Of a stretch of 64,000 nucleotides of DNA, positions 58,972 through 64,000 are shown in pieces; within the stretch, counting starts at the first letter, position 1; each line of letters opens with the position of its first letter. The notes below the pieces were generated by a model. It had not been told where the DNA came from and made no database searches. It saw only the letters and a list, made by a program, of their open reading frames with translations. Source of the stretch: Actinomycetes bacterium (lineage in GTDB: Bacteria; Actinomycetota; Acidimicrobiia; Acidimicrobiales; Aldehydirespiratoraceae); the NCBI GenBank assembly GCA_024276495.1, contig JAJRXC010000091.1, positions 1 through 64,000 on the forward strand, read 5' to 3'. The translations under genes and the position numbers were made by a program.

Positions 58972-60774
58972 TCAGCTTGTCACGCTCCGGTTGCGACCTC
59001 GGGACTTCGCCTCGTACAAGGCATCGTCGGCCCGTCGCTTGAGGCTCGGCGCGTCGCCCCCGTCGAGCGTCGCGATCCCGACCGAGACGGTCAGGCGACC
59101 ACCCGGCTGCGTTTCCTCGCCGGGGATCACCGCGGCTTCGACCGCGGTGCGGATGCGCTCGGCCGCAGCGGCGGCCTCGCCCGCGGTCGCGCCGGGGAAC
59201 AGCACGGAGAACTCCTCGCCGCCGTACCGGTAGACGACATCGCCGGACCGGACGGCGCCGGTGATGATCCGCGCCACGGTCTGCAAGGCGACGTCGCCCG
59301 CCTCGTGTCCGTGCTTGTCGTTGAAGTCCTTGAAATGGTCGACGTCGATCATCGCGAAGCCGACGGGGAGATCGCGGGCGACCGCATGGGCCAGGGTCGT
59401 CTCGAGGTCGCCGTCGAGGCGGCGCCGGTTCCCGAGCGATGTCAGGCCGTCGACCATCGCCATGTACTCGAACGAGTCGAGGGCATCGGCAGAGAGAAGG
59501 GCGCCTCCGAGAGCGGGGGCGAGGAGCTCGAGGCGGCGCCGATCCTCGTTGTCGAATGGATGCTCGGGCCCGCTGCGGACGACGAGCATCGCGCTCACCG
59601 CCCCGTCGGCGACGAGGGGAACCGCGCAGATGGCGACGGGGCCGCCGACCGCGGGGTCGGCATCCACGGTCGTGACCAGTGGCTGCGCGGTCTCGATGAC
59701 ACGATCGAGCACGGAGCCGACGAACACGCCGCTCTGTCCGGTCCGGCGCAGGCCATCGGGGACCCGGCGGAGGATCATGGCGTCGTGGGCCCCGGTGATC
59801 GCGACGGCGGTTCCGCAGCCGATCTCGGCGATGGCGTTCTCGTCGACGACGCCGGTGAGCAGCCGGTGGGCTTCGAGGATCTGGTCGGTGACACGGTCCT
59901 CGGGTCGGTCGTCGGAGTCGGCGTTGCGGCGTCGTCGCCGCATGAGCAGACCGCCGAGCAGCATTCCGGCCAGGGCGCCGCCCCCGGCGATCACGGCGAT
60001 CAGGAACCATGGCGGACCCTGGTCGTCGCGGTCGATCTGCGCCGGCATCGACGGCCGTTCGACGGGGGCCGGAAACGGCGTGATCGGGCCGGTCAGCGGG
60101 CCCAGGTCGGCCGGGGCGGCGAGCGCGCTCAGCGCGTCGCCGAGCTCGGAGATCATCACCGCGCCGACCTGCTCACGGGGGAGCTGGTCGACGGTCCCGA
60201 CGCTGAGCAGGAGCGTCAGGGCCTGCAGGTACGGCACGACCGGCATGAACGCGGTCGCCCCACGGTCGAGTTGCTCACGCTGAAACGGGTCCAGCTCGTC
60301 CAACGCGGGGACGAGCGCCGCGATCGGAACGTCGTACGGGATCATCTCGCTCTTGAGATCGGCGAGCTCCTCGTCGACATCGATCAGTTGGTCGATGACG
60401 TCCTGGCGTGGTGCGTCGGGCCACGGGGCATAGGCCCGGTGGATCTCGTCGATCTCCGGTGTCCCGCCCCCGGCGAACGCGTCGAGCTCGTGGAGCAGGG
60501 CGATCTCCGAGAAGAGGCCCATCAGCGCTTCGGCTTCGATGTCGGGCGGCAGGTCCCAACCGAACTCGAAGATGACCGCATCCATGATGTCGCGGGCTTC
60601 TCGGAAGGTCAGGTCGGTTCCGGGTCGAAACGGCGGACTGTCCGACCCCAGAAGCTGCAGATCGTCGTGTTCTTCGAGGTCGTGGGTCTCGGCGTTCGCG
60701 GGAAGGGTGAACAGGCCCGATGCCAGCAGCACCACCAGGGCAACGGCGAGGGCGCGACGCGAGTTGAGGGACAT
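58972..60774 (-). CDS. Membrane diguanylate cyclase with GAF-like and GGDEF domains
   Basis: A 600-residue protein. A signal peptide ends at about residue 29 (ANA-ET). An exported alpha-helical region of about 220 residues follows (FREARDIMDAVIFEFGWDLP and on), then one membrane helix near 256-276 (FLIAVIAGGGALAGMLLG) with a basic stop RRRRR. A cytoplasmic GAF-like segment spans about 290-430. The C-terminal GGDEF domain has YRYGGEEFSVLF (active GGEEF) and, five residues earlier, the inhibitory site RSGD (RxxD). It makes cyclic di-GMP and should be product-inhibited. The external sensor domain is unrecognised. It is the only c-di-GMP enzyme in the window. Confidence 0.85.
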   Translation of the reverse strand: MSLNSRRALAVALVVLLASGLFTLPANAETHDLEEHDDLQLLGSDSPPFRPGTDLTFREARDIMDAVIFEFGWDLPPDIEAEALMGLFSEIALLHELDAFAGGGTPEIDEIHRAYAPWPDAPRQDVIDQLIDVDEELADLKSEMIPYDVPIAALVPALDELDPFQREQLDRGATAFMPVVPYLQALTLLLSVGTVDQLPREQVGAVMISELGDALSALAAPADLGPLTGPITPFPAPVERPSMPAQIDRDDQGPPWFLIAVIAGGGALAGMLLGGLLMRRRRRNADSDDRPEDRVTDQILEAHRLLTGVVDENAIAEIGCGTAVAITGAHDAMILRRVPDGLRRTGQSGVFVGSVLDRVIETAQPLVTTVDADPAVGGPVAICAVPLVADGAVSAMLVVRSGPEHPFDNEDRRRLELLAPALGGALLSADALDSFEYMAMVDGLTSLGNRRRLDGDLETTLAHAVARDLPVGFAMIDVDHFKDFNDKHGHEAGDVALQTVARIITGAVRSGDVVYRYGGEEFSVLFPGATAGEAAAAAERIRTAVEAAVIPGEETQPGGRLTVSVGIATLDGGDAPSLKRRADDALYEAKSRGRNRSVTS

Positions 60775-60810
60775 CCCCTCCCCATCGGCAGCGATCGCCG
60801 GAAGTGAACC

Positions 60811-61728
60811 TCAGTTCGCGGTGTTGATCTCTCGCAGCAGGGCGCGGGTCCGGGCGAAGTCTTCGCGGCCGGCGCCGATCTCCGCGGCCGAGAACTCGGT
60901 GGCCCCCGCATCGGCGATCGCCCCGAGTTGCTCCCGCACGGCATCCTCGGAGCCGCAGATCATCGCGTCACCCGGCCCGTCGTGGCCGTCGATGTCGAGC
61001 ATGGCGCGATACGACGGCAGTGTTCCGTAGCGTTCGAGCATCTGATCGATGAAGGCCCGCATGCCGGATTCGTCGTCGGTGACCGCGATCGGCAGCGAAC
61101 AGATGATCCGGGGTGCGGGCCGGCCCGCAGCCTCGGCCGCGTCGTTGATGTGCGGCGCGATCTGTGTGCGGATCGCGTTCGGCCCGGTCATCCACAGCAG
61201 GGTGCCGTCGGCCCGGTTGCCCGCGATCTTCAGCATCTGGGGGCCCATCGCGGCGAGGAGCAGCGTCGGCGCGGTCTCCGTGGGCCGGGGACCCTCGAAA
61301 CGTGCGGTGAAGTCCTCGCCCGCATGGTTCGCGCGGCCCTCCTCGAGCAGGGGTTGGAGGCACGAGAGATAGTCGCGCACGTGGCGGATCGGCTTGTCGA
61401 AGCTCATCCCCCAGGTCTCCTCGACGACCGGCGCGTGGTTGACCCCGAGCCCTAGCGCGAGGCGGCCGCCGGTCGCGGCCTGGGTGGTCAGCGCCTTGGC
61501 GGCCAGCGCGGTGGGATGGATCGGGAAGGTGGCGTTCACCGCGGTGCCGAGCTCCATGTCGCCGGTGTCGGCGCCGGCGAGAGCCAGCACCGTCAGCGCG
61601 TCGATCAGTCCGGTCTGGGCCAGCCACCAGCCGGCCATGCCGTCGGCGGCGGCCTGCTCGGCGTGGGCCAGGAGGCGGGGAACATCGGAGTGGATCAGTT
61701 CGGAGCTGCCGTTGATCGAGATTCTCAT
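60811..61728 (-). CDS. LLM-class F420-dependent oxidoreductase, second copy
   Basis: A 305-residue LLM protein. It reads RISINGSSELIHSDVPRLLA, AAADGMAGWWLAQTGLIDAL, GTAVNATFPIHPTALAAKAL, GGRLALGLGVNHAPVVEETW and APTLLLAAMGPQMLKIAGNR. These fit the actinobacterial TIGR03564-like LLM branch. F420 binding is expected but not proven. It is distinct from the copy at 29480-30451 (different N-terminus and motif spacing). It follows the diguanylate cyclase by 36 bases upstream on the same strand, so it is transcribed before that gene. Substrate unknown. Confidence 0.82.
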   Translation of the reverse strand: MRISINGSSELIHSDVPRLLAHAEQAAADGMAGWWLAQTGLIDALTVLALAGADTGDMELGTAVNATFPIHPTALAAKALTTQAATGGRLALGLGVNHAPVVEETWGMSFDKPIRHVRDYLSCLQPLLEEGRANHAGEDFTARFEGPRPTETAPTLLLAAMGPQMLKIAGNRADGTLLWMTGPNAIRTQIAPHINDAAEAAGRPAPRIICSLPIAVTDDESGMRAFIDQMLERYGTLPSYRAMLDIDGHDGPGDAMICGSEDAVREQLGAIADAGATEFSAAEIGAGREDFARTRALLREINTAN

Positions 61729-61789
61729 GGGGACGGGTCCTCTGGGCCCTGGGGTCTGGTCGTTCTGCGGGTCTGGTCGTGCCGGTGGC

Positions 61790-62047
61790 CTAGTTGAACT
61801 TGCGGGCGTCGAGCTTCGACTTGATCTCGGCGCACGTCTTGCAGATCGGGTACTTCGACGGGTCCCGGCTCGGGACCCACACCTTGCCGCAGATGGCGAC
61901 GACCGGTGTGCCCTCGACGGCGGCCCGGGTGATGTCGGCCTTTCGGGCGTAGTGGGCGAATCGGTCGTGATCGCCGTCGTCGGTCACCGGATCGGTGACC
62001 TGCTCCTCGACGATCGTGGTGGTCTCCAGTGGGGCGAGATCCGGCAT
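61790..62047 (-). CDS. DUF3039 family protein
   Basis: An 85-residue protein with the conserved core HDRFAHYARKADITRAAVEG and VAICGKVWVPSRDPSKYPIC followed by KTCAEIKSKLD. The three cysteines (CGK, C-x2-C) are arranged like a small zinc ribbon, although one pair is separated. DUF3039 is widespread in actinobacteria and has no known function. CACACT stands 7 nt before ATG 62047 as a possible -10. It is divergent from the RarD gene over 145 bases. Confidence 0.88.
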   Translation of the reverse strand: MPDLAPLETTTIVEEQVTDPVTDDGDHDRFAHYARKADITRAAVEGTPVVAICGKVWVPSRDPSKYPICKTCAEIKSKLDARKFN

Positions 62048-62180
62048 ACCTGCCAGTGTGCCCGATCTCGCGGGCGGTCACGTCCCGAGGCCGATCTCGG
62101 CCGGCGACCCCCATGGCCGCCGCGTCAGTTCGACAAGAGAACCCGCTTGTCGAATGTCCGCCCGGGCCGACCGCCACCGA

Positions 62181-62186
62181 TAGCGT
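62181..62186 (+). promoter_or_regulatory. -10 element of the RarD gene
   Basis: TAGCGT is followed by 6 bases and ATG 62193, matching the leaderless arrangement seen at several genes here. Confidence 0.4.
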
Positions 62187-62192
62187 GCCGAC

Positions 62193-63086
62193 ATGAACCG
62201 GGGTGTGGTGATCGCGGTGGGCGCCTACGTCCTGTGGGGGCTGTCGCCGATCTACTGGAGACTCGTCGAGGGGATCCCCGCCGGAGACGTCATCATCTTC
62301 CGGGTCGTCATGACGGCACTGCTGTTGTCGGTCATCCATCTCATCGGCCGGACCGGCCCACGGATCCGCGCCCGGTTCGGCGATCCCCGACAGCTCGCCG
62401 TGTTCGCCCTCACCGCGACACTGCTCGGCGCCAACTGGCTCATCTTCGTGTGGGCGGTGAACAACGAACGGGTGTTGGACGCGAGCCTCGGCTACTTCAT
62501 CAACCCGCTGGTCAGCGTGCTGCTCGGAGTGGTCGTGCTCGGGGAGCGGCTCCGGCCCGCATCGACGATCTCCGTCTGCGTCGCTGCGTTCGGCGTCGGC
62601 GTGCTGGCGGTCGACCTAGGCACGCTGCCATGGGTCTCGCTGCTGCTGGCCATCACCTTCGGCGCCTACGGCCTGCTCCGAAAGACATCGTCGGCGGGAT
62701 CCCTCGACGGTCTGACCCTCGAGGTGTTCGTCCTCCTCCCCGTCGCGCTGGGATTCCTGGTCATCCGGGGCGCCACCGGTGACGGTGTCGCCGGCATCTC
62801 CGACCCGGCGCGGGATCTGTGGCTGATCGGCACGGGACTCACGACCGCCACCCCGCTGCTCCTGTTCGCATCGGCCGCGCGTCGAATCGAGCTCTGGCTG
62901 GTCGGGATGCTGCAGTTCATCGCCCCCACATTGCAGTTCCTGTTGGGGGTGGCCGTCTGGAACGAGTCGTGGAGCGGCGGTCAGGCCCTCGGGTTCGTGA
63001 TCATCTGGTGTGCGTTGGCGATCTTCGCGGCCGAGCCGGTCATTCGAGCTCGTCGACGACCGCGACCGGCGGCCGTCGTCAGCTGA
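62193..63086 (+). CDS. rarD: EamA/DMT family transporter, RarD type
   Basis: A 297-residue protein with ten membrane helices. The first reads GVVIAVGAYVLWGLSPIYWR, the RarD signature, then LLGANWLIFVWAVNNERVLD and ASLGYFINPLVSVLLGVVVL, GLTTATPLLLFASAARRIEL and GMLQFIAPTLQFLLGVAVWN. RarD proteins belong to the drug/metabolite transporter superfamily; cargo is unknown. The ATG at 62193 follows a TAGCGT -10. It overlaps the phosphotransferase gene by 8 bases tail to tail. Confidence 0.9.
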   Translation: MNRGVVIAVGAYVLWGLSPIYWRLVEGIPAGDVIIFRVVMTALLLSVIHLIGRTGPRIRARFGDPRQLAVFALTATLLGANWLIFVWAVNNERVLDASLGYFINPLVSVLLGVVVLGERLRPASTISVCVAAFGVGVLAVDLGTLPWVSLLLAITFGAYGLLRKTSSAGSLDGLTLEVFVLLPVALGFLVIRGATGDGVAGISDPARDLWLIGTGLTTATPLLLFASAARRIELWLVGMLQFIAPTLQFLLGVAVWNESWSGGQALGFVIIWCALAIFAAEPVIRARRRPRPAAVVS

Positions 63087-64000
63087 TCAGATCCAAGGCG
63101 TCGAGATCGATGATCTGGGCGGCCGCCCGCTCGGCCATCGCCATGAACATGTCGTCGCCCCGTTCGGTCTGGCCGACGGCGATCGAGCCGAGCATGGTGA
63201 TGAACGGCCCCTGGAACGTGCCGTGCCGATATCGGGCCGCCACCTCGTCGGCGCGTAGCGCCACGCCGAGTCGGCCGAGGGCCCGGCGATAGCGATCGAG
63301 GGCCTCCTCCTCGTGGCGGCGGCGGTCGACGGGTTCCGACGAGTTGCCCAGGAGATACGCGAGATCACGGGCACCGGATCCGACACCGAGCGTCTGCCAG
63401 TCGACGGCGCTCACCGGGGCGCCACCGCCGGCCGAGGCGAACATCAGGTTGTCGAGCCGGTAGTCGCCGTGGACCAGTGTGTGCGGCGTCGGCTCCCGGT
63501 CGATCCAGTTGCCCACGTGTCGACCAAAGGCGGTGAAAACCGTCTTCGCGGCGTCGCTGAGGCGGGACTCGTAGCGTTCGATGAACATCGGGGTGACGAT
63601 CTCGACGAACCCGATCGCCTCGCCACCGCTCGACTGCAGCCACTCGATGTCGGCGAGCGACGGGTCGCCCCACCTCGGTGCGTGGAGTCCGGCCAGGTTC
63701 TCCACCGCGGTGAAGATCTGCGCGTCGGTCGCCCCCCGGATCTGATCGCCCTGGCGGGCCGGGGCGAGGTCCTCGAGAACCAGGGTGAAGACCGAGGAGT
63801 CGTCGGCCACCGCACCGTGGAGGCAGCGGGGCACCACGATCGGGAGGTCGGCGGCGAGCTCGGTGTAGAACCGCACCTCGTTGCGATAGCCGCCGGCCGC
63901 GCCCGCAGCCCGGCTGGCCTCGTTGGGTGACGGGAACTTGATCACCACCGAGGAGGGCGCGTCGCCCGGGTCGCCGGCGAACGTGAACCGGTAGCGCTCG
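63079..64000 (-). CDS. Phosphotransferase family protein (APH-like), 5' end outside the window
   Basis: The gene runs off the window at 64000; the first visible residues read RYRFTFAGDPGDAPSSVVIK and the start lies beyond. The kinase-like core has the catalytic loop TLVHGDYRLDNLMF, and SAVDWQTLGVGSGARDLAYL carries the metal-binding Asp. This matches aminoglycoside-phosphotransferase-like / ACAD10-kinase-domain proteins common in actinobacteria, which act on small hydroxyl substrates; many are not resistance genes. There is a possible link to the ACAD10/11-type acyl-CoA dehydrogenase at 20856, since these two domains are fused in animals, but they are far apart here. Confidence 0.85.
   Translation of the reverse strand, partial: ERYRFTFAGDPGDAPSSVVIKFPSPNEASRAAGAAGGYRNEVRFYTELAADLPIVVPRCLHGAVADDSSVFTLVLEDLAPARQGDQIRGATDAQIFTAVENLAGLHAPRWGDPSLADIEWLQSSGGEAIGFVEIVTPMFIERYESRLSDAAKTVFTAFGRHVGNWIDREPTPHTLVHGDYRLDNLMFASAGGGAPVSAVDWQTLGVGSGARDLAYLLGNSSEPVDRRRHEEEALDRYRRALGRLGVALRADEVAARYRHGTFQGPFITMLGSIAVGQTERGDDMFMAMAERAAAQIIDLDALDLIS

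Noticed and set aside
1-64000. Prophage, insertion sequence, integron or defence island
   Set aside because: No transposase, integrase, phage structural, restriction or toxin genes are seen and base composition looks even throughout.

Overview
The window is about 64 kb of very GC-rich, tightly packed chromosomal DNA. It reads best as a free-living aerobic actinobacterium, most likely of the Acidimicrobiia (an Ilumatobacter-like lineage). This rests on several things: the large NAD-dependent glutamate dehydrogenase, DUF3039 and DUF4404 proteins, two F420-type LLM oxidoreductases plus a PPOX-type F420 protein, an actinobacterial UvrD-like helicase, a CGAAC-N4-GTTCG SOS box, and frequent GTG starts with GTGA stop/start overlaps. 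The placement is an inference; there is no rRNA in the window. I see no tRNA, rRNA, CRISPR array, insertion sequence, phage gene or replication origin. No gap between genes exceeds about 180 bases.

Layout. 1-10.4 kb: the end of an OsmC gene, a frameshifted PcfJ-like gene, a frameshifted PLP decarboxylase-type gene and a rhomboid protease; then a coupled TPP enzyme / epimerase / short-chain dehydrogenase unit followed by a sulfotransferase-like gene; then an acetyltransferase, a Ser/Thr-rich lipoprotein and an arsM-like gene carrying one in-frame TAG. 10.4-20.7 kb: glutamate dehydrogenase, a ClC-CBS-USP chloride channel, a universal stress protein, an M3 oligopeptidase and a YczE-like membrane protein. 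20.8-26.8 kb: acyl-CoA dehydrogenase, DUF4404, a sigma-factor-like protein coupled to a small HTH-like protein, a BrkB-type membrane protein and cytochrome bd oxidase (cydAB). 26.9-36 kb: two paralogous secreted serine-hydrolase lipoproteins flanking an F420 LLM enzyme, a secernin-like peptidase and a DUF1932 dehydrogenase, then a Pro-rich membrane protein. 36-46.2 kb: an acyl-CoA ligase, a second YczE protein and an S4 RNA-binding protein; then a minus-strand run of dinB, PPOX protein, unknown, HAD 5'-nucleotidase, MMPL transporter and DUF3179 lipoprotein, with an SOS box in front of dinB. 46.2-54.5 kb: an unknown protein, an enoyl-CoA hydratase-like protein, a solute-binding lipoprotein, a UvrD-like helicase, an MFS exporter, 3-hydroxyacyl-CoA dehydrogenase and a GlsB-type protein. 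54.5-64 kb: a DM13 protein, two alkylation-repair genes (AlkD-like and AlkA-like) converging tail to tail, a PG-binding-like protein, a flavodoxin/dihydrodipicolinate-reductase-like pair, a membrane diguanylate cyclase, a second LLM enzyme, DUF3039, RarD and a truncated phosphotransferase.

Themes. Much of the content is lipid/acyl-CoA and F420/NAD redox metabolism, membrane energetics and DNA-damage tolerance. Many start codons sit 5-8 nt after a -10-like hexamer (TANNNT, or a recurring CAGACT variant), which points to widespread leaderless transcription. Three genes in the first 10.4 kb are broken by single-base events, while the remaining 53 kb looks intact. The best candidates for new biology are the TPP/epimerase/SDR unit with its neighbouring sulfotransferase, the sigma-like/HTH coupled pair, the paralogous hydrolase pair, and the CAGACT promoter class.
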